A stretch of DNA of 64,000 nucleotides from Bryobacterales bacterium. Lineage in GTDB: Bacteria; Acidobacteriota; Terriglobia; Bryobacterales; Bryobacteraceae. The notes beneath the pieces were generated by a model. The model ran no database searches and was not told the DNA's origin. It saw only the letters and a list, made by a program, of their open reading frames with translations. Position numbers and translations under genes: made by a program. Shown one piece after another: positions 18,284-25,490 of this stretch (position 1 is the first letter of the stretch; each line of letters opens with the position of its first letter). Location: assembly GCA_016721425.1 (NCBI GenBank), contig JADKID010000012.1, positions 1 through 64,000 on the forward strand. The letters are read 5' to 3'.

Positions 18284-19191
18284 TTCACCAGCTCCTGGAT
18301 CTTCTTCATGCAGAGATGCGACTTCTCGATCAGCGTGCCGTCAAACACGTGCGTCTCCAGCCCGATCTTGCCTTTGTAGCCGTCCTTCACCAGCGCCTGA
18401 AACACGCCGCCCCAATCGATGAAATCGGGCCCGATCACCAGCGCCCGCGCCTTCATCTGCACGTTGTGGATGCGCTTCTTGGGTAGCAGCGCGTAGCCAT
18501 CCGGAAACGGCTTCTCCTTGGAGTTGAGCGCGTTGACGGGATCCCAGTTGATGCCAAATCCTTTGCGCGGGACTAGTTCGCAGATGCGCTTCAGCTCCGC
18601 GCAGGTGGCCACGTTGCAGGATGCCTCGTTCTCCACCAGCAGCTCAATGCCTTCCTTCTGAGCGATCGCCACCATCTCATCGATCACCTGCGCAATGCGG
18701 GGCATCACGCTCTCCGGCTCGGCCACGCGGCTGAAAGTGAACACGCGCACGCCCTTTACGCCAAAGATGTGGGCCGCGCGGATTGCCTTCCGTAAATCGT
18801 CAATTCTGCGCTCAAACTGCTGCTTTTCGCGCTCTAAACGCTTCGTTTTGGCATCTTCTGTCTCCACCCGCTTCCGCGCCGGCTCGGTGCCGGGCAGCGT
18901 GAACTTGAGCATCGGCGTGTTGAGAAACGAGACGCGCAGCCCGGCGTCTTTCAACTCCTGGGCCACCGCCCGCAGTTTGTCCTCTTCGAGAAACGCGTAC
19001 GTGCCGCCGCCACCGGGCACACCACGCAACTCCACCCACTGGATTCCATACTGCTTCGCGAAGGCCATGGCCTCGCCAGGTGTACGCGCGATCTCGTCCG
19101 TCAGCAGGCTGATGCGCGAGAGATCAATTCGCTTGGCGCCGAACAACGCGGGCGCGGCGAGAGTGGAGAGAAGGAAGTTTCGGCGATGCAT
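18280..19191 (-). CDS. Sugar phosphate isomerase/epimerase, xylose-isomerase-like TIM barrel, exported
   Basis: A 303-residue AP-endonuclease-2-type TIM barrel. The N-terminal MHRRNFLLSTLAAPALF is a Tat-like signal. Barrel marks include IQWVELRGVPGGGG, GVKGVRVFTF, IELLVENEASCNVATC (metal-site Glu), FGINWDPVNALN (metal-site Asp) and a terminal GKIGLETHVFDG. These match the metal-dependent sugar isomerase/epimerase fold. The enzyme probably acts on free sugars outside the cytoplasm, like its Tat-exported neighbours. Substrate unknown. It is followed by a coupled membrane-anchored gene. Confidence 0.88.
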   Translation of the reverse strand: MHRRNFLLSTLAAPALFGAKRIDLSRISLLTDEIARTPGEAMAFAKQYGIQWVELRGVPGGGGTYAFLEEDKLRAVAQELKDAGLRVSFLNTPMLKFTLPGTEPARKRVETEDAKTKRLEREKQQFERRIDDLRKAIRAAHIFGVKGVRVFTFSRVAEPESVMPRIAQVIDEMVAIAQKEGIELLVENEASCNVATCAELKRICELVPRKGFGINWDPVNALNSKEKPFPDGYALLPKKRIHNVQMKARALVIGPDFIDWGGVFQALVKDGYKGKIGLETHVFDGTLIEKSHLCMKKIQELVK

Positions 19192-19200
19192 CGGAGAACA

Positions 19201-20358
19201 TCAGTCTACCAGCCCTTCCCGCTGCAGGATGCCCTGCAACAGGTCCGGGATCTCGAAGATGGCGCGGTTGCGGATCGCCTGAGTGGCGGCGTGCATCTCC
19301 GCAAGACGCCCCGGCTGAAGGATCTCGCGCACCGCCCCCGCGATCCCGGAGAAGCTCTTGAGCACAACGCCGGCGCCGCGCTCGCTCAGCCACGCGGAGT
19401 TGAAACGTTCCTGCGGAAGAGTCCAGGCATTGCGCACCGTGATGACAGGCAGTCCCATGTGCACAGCCTCGCTGACGCTGCCCGGGCCCGGCTTGCCGAT
19501 GAAGAAGTTGGAGAGCTTCATCCAGCGCGGGATCTCGCTGGTGAAGCCCACCACATGCTTGGCGATGCGAGTCCGCCGGGCGGCCAACTCACGCTGCAAC
19601 GCTTCGTTCTTCCCGGCGATCAGAATGAGTTGAACATCCAGCCCCGACGCATCCAGCCTATCGAGCACGTCGCGCATCACGCCCGTGCCGTAGCCGCCAA
19701 ACAGGACAAGCCCCGTAGGACGATCCGGATCCAGCCCCAGCGCGCGGCGCTCCGCGGCTACGTCCACTTCGATGGGCTCGTAGAAGCGCGGATGCAGAAT
19801 CATGCCCGATGTCAACGCCACGCGGTCCTTCGCGTAGCCCATGGCCAGCGCCTGCTGGTAGGCGTGCTCGGTGCCGCAGATGACGTCCTGATCCTGCGGC
19901 TCCATCCAGAACCGCGGCGGGAAGTCCGCCAGATCCGTGAGGATCGTGATGTACGGCGTGCCCGGCCGCACCGCCTGAATCCCGTCAAACAGCGCGCGGT
20001 TGAAGTTGGGCACCACACTCACCACTGCGTCGGGCGGCGGTGTGCCGGAACGCCCGCTCCACCAGTCTTTCAGCAGCTTTACTTCGGAGCCGTGATAGAG
20101 CCGGATCACCTGCTGCATGAAGCGCAGCCCCTGCTCGGAGCCGAGGGTCCAGCCCCGCCGCAGCATCTCGTTGTAGATCTCCTGGAGATCGATGCGCAAT
20201 ACTTTCTTGAAGACATCAGCCGGCGCAAGAATGTCCTGCAGATGCACCATGCGGGCCTCCCAGGGCCGCTGCTGCTGCGCCACCACCATTTTCAAGGCTG
20301 TGGCCGCGGCGCGGTGCCCGCCGCCGGCGTCGAAGTAAATGAAGTCGAGAACGCGCAT
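19201..20358 (-). CDS. MGDG-synthase/diacylglycerol glucosyltransferase-like GT28 protein
   Basis: A 385-residue glycosyltransferase related to monogalactosyldiacylglycerol synthase and MurG. The N-terminus has the family loop DAGGGHRAAATAL (about 10-22). The N-terminal domain includes TILTDLADFPPRFW and the central TSGMILHPRFYEP linker. The C-terminal donor-binding domain has GLVLFGGYGTGVM (Gly-loop), IAGKNEALQREL, HVVGFTSEIPRWMKLSNFFIGKPG (split) and the SEA motif (GSVSEAVHMGLPVI). Such enzymes add sugars to diacylglycerol at the inner membrane. The 9-bp gap to the downstream TIM-barrel gene suggests co-transcription. Lipid acceptor and sugar donor are not decided by sequence. Confidence 0.88.
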   Translation of the reverse strand: MRVLDFIYFDAGGGHRAAATALKMVVAQQQRPWEARMVHLQDILAPADVFKKVLRIDLQEIYNEMLRRGWTLGSEQGLRFMQQVIRLYHGSEVKLLKDWWSGRSGTPPPDAVVSVVPNFNRALFDGIQAVRPGTPYITILTDLADFPPRFWMEPQDQDVICGTEHAYQQALAMGYAKDRVALTSGMILHPRFYEPIEVDVAAERRALGLDPDRPTGLVLFGGYGTGVMRDVLDRLDASGLDVQLILIAGKNEALQRELAARRTRIAKHVVGFTSEIPRWMKLSNFFIGKPGPGSVSEAVHMGLPVITVRNAWTLPQERFNSAWLSERGAGVVLKSFSGIAGAVREILQPGRLAEMHAATQAIRNRAIFEIPDLLQGILQREGLVD

Positions 20359-20401
20359 TCGCTGTGAACTGAGATTAGCAGAGCGGCAGGCTGTAATACG
20401 G

Positions 20402-21523
20402 TTACACGGCGCGGGCCGTCACCAGCGTCATGTCGTCGAACTGCTCACCCGGCGAGTAGGCGGCGATCCGCGCGGCGAGCAACTGCGGCGTCAATTCCTC
20501 GCGGCGGAATTCCTCCAGCAGCCCGGCTTCGCCCAGTTCCCCGCCCTGCGGCCCCGCGGCATCGGTGACACCGTCCGAGTAGATGGCCAGGCGGTCGCCC
20601 ACGGCGAGATGGACCTCGCCCACCTCCACGGGAAAGACCGGCAGAATGCCGATCACCGGCGCGGTGGGCAGCAGCCATTCCACCTCGCCCGACGCCCGCA
20701 GCACCAGCGGCGGATTATGCCCGCAGTTGGCGTAGCGCAGGATTCGCGCGGTGTCGTCATAATCCCCAAAGAACATGGTGGCGTAACGCTCCGGAGGTGT
20801 CGATTCGCGAAACTGCAAATTGAGGGTCTTCAGCAGTAGCGGCAGGTTCTGCACGGCCTGCCAGGAGAGGCTGCGCAGCGCCGCCTGCAGGTTCGACATC
20901 AGCAGCGCGGCCGCAATACCCTTGCCCGAGATATCGGCCAGCACCAACCCCACGCGGCCCGGCGCCAGATCCAGGAAATCATAGTAATCGCCACCCACCG
21001 CTCCGGCCTGCAGGCAGTAGCCGTCGTATTGCAGCGTGCGCAGCGGAGGCCGGCGCTGGGGCAGCAGTTGCGCCTGCACCTGGCGGGCCAGATCCAGATC
21101 ATGCGTGGCCTTGACGAACTGCTCGGCGCGATCGCCGGCGTGCTTCCGCAGCGTGGCCAGCAGCCGGTAGTTGTCCCAGGGCTTCAACACGAAATCCCGC
21201 GCGCCGCGCCGCATCGCTTCCACCGCGATATCGACACTGCCCCACGCGGTCATCACGATCACCGGCACGGTCAGCCCCATGCGGCGGAACTGCTCCAGCA
21301 CATCCAACCCCTCCTCGCCGGAGGTGGTGTCGCGCGTGTAGTTCAGATCCATCAGCACGATATCCGGCGGAGATGCTGCAACGGAACGCAGAATGGCCGC
21401 CGGATGATCGGCGGTGTCGATGGCAAAACCCTCCGCCTTCAGAAGAAGACGCAGCGCCACCAGGACGTCGGGCTGATCGTCGGCCACAAGGATGCGGAGT
21501 TTCGCCGGCTCGGTCATTGCCAT
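20402..21523 (-). CDS. Response regulator with PP2C/SpoIIE (RsbU-like) phosphatase output
   Basis: A 373-residue two-domain signalling protein. The receiver domain (8-125) has the acidic pocket D15/D16, phosphoacceptor D59 in DIVLMDLN, T92 and K114. A short linker (LARQVQAQLLPQ) leads to the PP2C-like Ser/Thr phosphatase domain (about 150-370), with GGDYYDFLDL, LVLADISGKGIAAALLMS, ATMFFGDYD, YANCGHNPPLVLR and the metal-binding YSDGVTDA and FDDMTLV. Such proteins dephosphorylate anti-sigma-antagonists in stress partner-switching circuits. No cognate kinase or STAS protein is nearby, so the pathway is unknown. Confidence 0.93.
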   Translation of the reverse strand: MAMTEPAKLRILVADDQPDVLVALRLLLKAEGFAIDTADHPAAILRSVAASPPDIVLMDLNYTRDTTSGEEGLDVLEQFRRMGLTVPVIVMTAWGSVDIAVEAMRRGARDFVLKPWDNYRLLATLRKHAGDRAEQFVKATHDLDLARQVQAQLLPQRRPPLRTLQYDGYCLQAGAVGGDYYDFLDLAPGRVGLVLADISGKGIAAALLMSNLQAALRSLSWQAVQNLPLLLKTLNLQFRESTPPERYATMFFGDYDDTARILRYANCGHNPPLVLRASGEVEWLLPTAPVIGILPVFPVEVGEVHLAVGDRLAIYSDGVTDAAGPQGGELGEAGLLEEFRREELTPQLLAARIAAYSPGEQFDDMTLVTARAV

Positions 21524-21628
21524 GATCGTAGCCTATTCACTTCACTCTTATCAGTCCGGCGGCGCGGCAAGTCCGTATTTTCACCTTTCATTCACGCTGT
21601 TGAAATCCGAAACGCAGATAAAGAAAGC

Positions 21629-22165
21629 ATGAGTACCATCGCTCACAGCGTTCTGGAATTCATCGAGGTCCGGGATCACCGGCTGATGCGCCGCGTGCAT
21701 CGCTGGCGGGCGCCGCGCTGGATCCGGCTATGGATGATCTGCGCCACCCGCGGCGGCGACGGCTGGCTGTGGTATCTGCTGGGCGCGGCGTTGTTGCTGT
21801 TTGGCGGCGAAACCGGAATGCGAACCGTCGTCCAATCCACGTCTGCCGCAGCCACGGGCATCGCGCTCTTCCTCTGGTTGAAGCGCGCCGCCGGGCGCAA
21901 ACGCCCCTGCGCATTGGAGCCGCATTGCTGGGCGCAACTGCTGCCGCCCGATCAGTTCAGTTTCCCCTCCGGACACACCATCACCGCCTTCGCCATCGCC
22001 ATTCCCGTGGTGGCCCAGTATCCGGTGCTGGCGCCCGAGTTGTGGTTCCTGGCCATGTCCGTGGCCGTTTCACGCATCGTCCTGGGCATGCATTTCCTGA
22101 GCGACGTAGTGGCCGGCGCGATCGTCGGCTGCCTGCTGGGCCGCATCGCGATGGCCCTGCTCTAA
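21629..22165 (+). CDS. PAP2 family membrane phosphatase
   Basis: A 178-residue type-2 phosphatidic-acid phosphatase-like membrane protein. All three catalytic blocks are present: K85-x6-RP (ending at P93), PSGH (113-116) and SR-x5-H-x3-D (S148/R149, H155, D159). Several hydrophobic helices place it in the inner membrane; it probably dephosphorylates a lipid phosphate such as undecaprenyl pyrophosphate or phosphatidate. ATG 21629 is used because the upstream extension is antisense to the REC-PP2C gene. Its TAA shares bases with the convergent stop of the IscU-like gene. Confidence 0.9.
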   Translation: MSTIAHSVLEFIEVRDHRLMRRVHRWRAPRWIRLWMICATRGGDGWLWYLLGAALLLFGGETGMRTVVQSTSAAATGIALFLWLKRAAGRKRPCALEPHCWAQLLPPDQFSFPSGHTITAFAIAIPVVAQYPVLAPELWFLAMSVAVSRIVLGMHFLSDVVAGAIVGCLLGRIAMALL

Positions 22166-22518
22166 ACGTCTCCGCCCAACCGCCTGGCCGCATCGGCCAT
22201 CAGCTTCGCCGCGTGCCTGGATTCCGCCGGCAACCCGCCCACCAGCCCCTCCACAATCCCAGCCACGTCCGCCAGCCTCACTTCAGCCAGGCCCCGCCCG
22301 TGGAGCCATTCGGCCAGCGCCGCCCCACAGGCGATGGATGCCGTGCAGCCGCGCACCTGAAACGCCGCCTGGCGGATCACGCCATCCTCCACCAACGCGG
22401 TGATCCGCACGATATCCCCGCACGCCGGGTTCTCCAGCTCTATAGCGAGGGCTGGCGCCGGCAGTATTCCTGCATGTTTCGGATTTCGAAAGTAGTCGAG
22501 AAGCCGTTCACTGTACAA
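22162..22518 (-). CDS. IscU/NifU-like iron-sulfur scaffold protein lacking the third cysteine
   Basis: A 118-residue IscU-fold protein. It keeps NPACGD (C33, D35) and GCTASIACG (C58) but where IscU has His-Cys it reads H102-A103 (SRHAAKLMADA), so the third ligand cysteine is missing. There is an extra cysteine at 64. The start MYSERLLDYFRNPKHAG is typical of the family. Some NifU-like paralogues also lack a cysteine there, so it may be a variant scaffold or not a classical cluster donor. It is alone: no IscS, SufBCD or HscA gene is nearby. It converges with the PAP2 gene, and the stop codons overlap. Confidence 0.85.
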   Translation of the reverse strand: MYSERLLDYFRNPKHAGILPAPALAIELENPACGDIVRITALVEDGVIRQAAFQVRGCTASIACGAALAEWLHGRGLAEVRLADVAGIVEGLVGGLPAESRHAAKLMADAARRLGGDV

Positions 22519-22552
22519 TGGGGTAGATCCTCCTTCATCCTACGCATCCCGC

Positions 22553-22963
22553 ATGGCTCGCACAATGATTGTGGTGGCTGGTGTTCTCCAGCGTGACAGT
22601 AAGCTCTTGATCGGCCAGCGCATGGCGCAGGACCGGCACGGCCTCAAATGGGAATTCCCCGGCGGCAAGGTCGAAGCCGGAGAGACGCCCAAGCAGGCCC
22701 TCACCCGTGAGTTGCGCGAGGAACTCGGCATCGAGGCCGTGGTCGGCGTGGAGATCGCGCGTTACGAGCACTCCACGGCCAACCGCTCTCCGCTCATCCT
22801 CCTGTTCCACAAGGTGGAGAGCTATACCGGCGAGCCGCAGCCCAATACCTTTGAACAAATCCTGTGGGAAGACGCCGGCAATCTCCCCTCCTACGATTTC
22901 CTGGACGGCGATCTGGATTTCGTGCGGCGCATTGCCATGGGCCGCATCCGCCAACTGCGCTAG
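22553..22963 (+). CDS. NUDIX hydrolase, MutT-like
   Basis: A 136-residue NUDIX enzyme with a perfect box at 38-60: G38-x5-E44-x7-R52-E53-L-R-E-E57-L-G59-I. The N-terminus MIVVAGVLQRDSKLLIGQR and WEFPGGKVEAGE match 8-oxo-dGTP diphosphatase (MutT) types, which remove oxidised nucleotides; the true substrate is not proven. The gene starts 34 bp from the divergent IscU-like gene. A TACAAT box at 22514-22519 may be its -10. Confidence 0.9.
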   Translation: MARTMIVVAGVLQRDSKLLIGQRMAQDRHGLKWEFPGGKVEAGETPKQALTRELREELGIEAVVGVEIARYEHSTANRSPLILLFHKVESYTGEPQPNTFEQILWEDAGNLPSYDFLDGDLDFVRRIAMGRIRQLR

Positions 22964-22988
22964 AACTCCGGCAACCACCTCCGGCCTT

Positions 22989-22994
22989 TATAAT
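22989..22994 (+). promoter_or_regulatory. Perfect -10 box 7 nt before a GTG start: leaderless transcript candidate
   Basis: TATAAT ends 7 nt before the GTG at 23002, the normal distance from a -10 box to the first transcribed base. There is no good -35 box and no ribosome site. Transcription would begin at or next to the start codon. Confidence 0.5.
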
Positions 22995-23001
22995 CGAGAG
23001 A

Positions 23002-24978
23002 GTGACCGACACTCGCCATTCCACCTGCGCCCTGGATTGTCCTGACGCCTGCTCGTTGTTGGTGACGGTGGAAGACGGCCACGCCACCAAACTGCGCGGC
23101 AACCCCGCTCACCCTGTCACGCGCGGTTTCCTCTGCGCCAAGGTGGCGCAATATCTGGAACGCGAGTATCACCCGGCCCGCTTGACCCATCCCCTCCGCC
23201 GCACCGGCGCCAAGGGGAGCGGCCAGTTTGAACGGATCTCGTGGGATTCGGCCGTGAACGAAATCGCCGAGCGGCTGCGGGCCGTAGCCAGTGAATATGG
23301 ACCCGAGTCCATCCTGCCCTACAGCTACGGCGGCACGCTGGGCTATCTGCAGGGCCGTGGCATGGATCGGCGCTTCTTCCACCGCCTGGGCGCCTCGCGA
23401 CTGGACCGCACCATCTGCGCCACCGCAGGCGCGGCCGGGTTGATGGAGGCTTACGGAGTCCGCCTGGGCACCGCTCCCGAGCACTTCGTCCACGCCAGGC
23501 TCATCGTAGTTTGGGGCGCCAACGTCCTGACCACCAACGTCCATCTCTGGCCCTTCATCCTGGAGGCGCGCCGCCAGGGAGCGCGGCTGGTGGTGATCGA
23601 TCCGGTGGTCACCAAAATCGCCTCGCTGGCAGACCTGCATCTCAAGCCGTATCCCGGCAGCGACCTCGCCCTCGCACTAGGCCTGATGCACGTCATCTTC
23701 CGCGACGGCCTGGAAAAATGCGCAGGCGATACGGCGACCCTACGCGTGCGGGCCGCCGAGTATCCGCCCGAGCGTGTCGAGCAGCTCACCGGCATCGCCG
23801 CTGCCGCCATCGAGGACCTTGCGAGGGAGTACGCCACAATCCGGCCCGCTGTCATCCGGGTCAACTATGGCGTGCAACGCAGTGAGCGAGGCGGCCGGGC
23901 CGTGCGCGCCATCTCTCTGCTGCCCGCCCTCACGGGCAATTGGGACGAACTGGGCGGCGGCCTGCAACTGACAACTTCCGGCGCCTTTGATCTAAACACC
24001 GACGCGCTGGAGCGGCCCGATCTCGGCCCGCCCGCCCGCACCATCAACATGTCCCTGCTGGGCCAGGCGCTGACCGCCACCGACGATCCGCCCGTGAAGG
24101 CTCTGGTGGTCTATAACTCCAATCCCGCCGCCGTGGCGCCCAACCAGAACCTGGTGCTTCGCGGATTGGCGCGGGAGGATCTCTTCACCGTCGTGCTGGA
24201 GCAGTTCCACACCGGCACCGCCAGCTACGCCGACATCGTGCTGCCTGTGACTACGTTCCTGGAGCATACTGACCTCTATTTCGCCTACGGCCACTACCAC
24301 ATTCAGTTGGCCCGGCCCGCCGTAGCGCCGCCCGGCGAAGCCAAGCCCAATAGCGAGATCTTCCGCCTGCTGGCCAACGCCATGGGCTTTCAGGATGCCT
24401 GCTTCCACGACACCAGTGACGACATGATCCGCCAGTTGCTGGCGACACCCAGCCCGTTCCTCGCCGGCATCACCCTGGAACGCCTGGAGCGCGAACACTC
24501 CATCCGGCTCCACGTGCCCGATCTGCCGATGGCCGGCCGGCCCGTGGACCTCAGCGGCGAGCCGCTGGCCTATGTCCCGCCCGTGGAGAGCCGCCACGGA
24601 GCAGACTACAGCGGGCAGTATCCCCTGGAAATGGTCAGTTCGAAAAACCACGACAGCATGAACTCCAGCTTTGGCTACCGGGATGACGTGGACGCGCAGA
24701 CCGCTGTGGCAGAACTGCACCCCGCCGACGCCGCCGCGCGCGGCATCGTTGATGGCGCTGCCGTGGAGGTGTTCAACAGCCGCGGCGCCGTGCGGCTCAC
24801 TGCTCGCGTGGGTGATTTTGTTCGGCCTGGCGTCGTACGCGCGCCGATGGTCCGCTGGCCGGGCCGCTCGCCCGGCGGCCGCAACGTGAACGCGCTCATC
24901 AGCGACCGCACTACCGATATCGGCGGCGGCGCCACTTTCTACAACTGCCTGGTGGAGGTACGGCCATGCGCCGAATAG
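23002..24978 (+). CDS. Molybdopterin-dependent oxidoreductase with N-terminal [4Fe-4S] site
   Basis: A 658-residue member of the DMSO-reductase/formate-dehydrogenase superfamily. The N-terminal cluster motif is C9-x3-C13-x3-C17-x27-C45. Then come the molybdopterin domains: WDSAVNEIAERL, ILPYSYGGTLGYLQG, LIVVWGANVLTTNVHLWP (split), RLVVIDPVVTKIASLAD and GTASYADIVLPVTTFLEHTD. The C-terminal dinucleotide-binding domain has ELHPADAAARGIVDGAAVEVFN. There is no Tat signal, so it is probably cytoplasmic. GTG 23002 is chosen because the family begins a few residues before the first Cys. It is followed by a lipoprotein gene overlapping by 13 bp; no Fe-S or membrane subunit is adjacent. Substrate unknown. 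Confidence 0.9.
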   Translation: MTDTRHSTCALDCPDACSLLVTVEDGHATKLRGNPAHPVTRGFLCAKVAQYLEREYHPARLTHPLRRTGAKGSGQFERISWDSAVNEIAERLRAVASEYGPESILPYSYGGTLGYLQGRGMDRRFFHRLGASRLDRTICATAGAAGLMEAYGVRLGTAPEHFVHARLIVVWGANVLTTNVHLWPFILEARRQGARLVVIDPVVTKIASLADLHLKPYPGSDLALALGLMHVIFRDGLEKCAGDTATLRVRAAEYPPERVEQLTGIAAAAIEDLAREYATIRPAVIRVNYGVQRSERGGRAVRAISLLPALTGNWDELGGGLQLTTSGAFDLNTDALERPDLGPPARTINMSLLGQALTATDDPPVKALVVYNSNPAAVAPNQNLVLRGLAREDLFTVVLEQFHTGTASYADIVLPVTTFLEHTDLYFAYGHYHIQLARPAVAPPGEAKPNSEIFRLLANAMGFQDACFHDTSDDMIRQLLATPSPFLAGITLERLEREHSIRLHVPDLPMAGRPVDLSGEPLAYVPPVESRHGADYSGQYPLEMVSSKNHDSMNSSFGYRDDVDAQTAVAELHPADAAARGIVDGAAVEVFNSRGAVRLTARVGDFVRPGVVRAPMVRWPGRSPGGRNVNALISDRTTDIGGGATFYNCLVEVRPCAE

Positions 24979-25490
24979 CCCTGTTGCTCTGCGCCTGCGC
25001 ACTCTTTGCCGCCGGCTGCAAGCGAAGGCATCACCCCAATCCGGCCGCCACCATCGAGGAGGAGGGCGAGCTCGCCAGTTCCATCAGCGTGGCCGATTCC
25101 AAAGACGCCGCCCAATTGCTGAGCGGCTTCCACAGCGTCGAAGGCGGCGCCTGGCGCTGGTCGATGAAGAAGTTCGCCGTCAGCCTCGCGCCCCCTCTCG
25201 GCGCGCCGCAAAAAGGCGCCACACTCGTACTCAACTTTGCCCTGCCCGATGCCGTGGCGGCCAAGCTGCTGGGCCTCTCCATCATGCCCACCGTCGCCGG
25301 ACAGCGCATCGCGCCCTGCCAGGTCACCAAGCCCGGCGAGCAGGTGTGCCAGTTCGATGTGCCGCCCACCGCCCTGAAGACAGGCGCCGTGGTGGTGGAG
25401 TTTGAGCTGAGCAAGGCGATTGAGCCAGGCGACGGCGATTCGCGGCAACTGGGGCTCGTCGTGGCGCGGGCCGGGTTCACGGCAAAATGA
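24966..25490 (+). CDS. Lipoprotein with a beta-sandwich domain shared with the next gene
   Basis: A 174-residue lipoprotein: hydrophobic signal with lipobox LFAAGC, cleaved before Cys18, then a basic stretch. Residues about 55-172 form a domain that recurs at the C-terminus of the next protein: [GD]-x-WRW-x3-K in both, a middle strand block with LxxxKLLGL/LAKPLHL, and a final VVVEFELSKAI-x-PGDGDSRQLGLVVAR against ILVELSVDRTV-x-PGDGREMGLVFGR. The domain is not named here. Location is the outer or inner membrane surface facing the periplasm. Start overlaps the oxidoreductase gene by 13 bp; stop overlaps the next start by 4 bp (ATGA). Confidence 0.85.
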   Translation: MRRIALLLCACALFAAGCKRRHHPNPAATIEEEGELASSISVADSKDAAQLLSGFHSVEGGAWRWSMKKFAVSLAPPLGAPQKGATLVLNFALPDAVAAKLLGLSIMPTVAGQRIAPCQVTKPGEQVCQFDVPPTALKTGAVVVEFELSKAIEPGDGDSRQLGLVVARAGFTAK

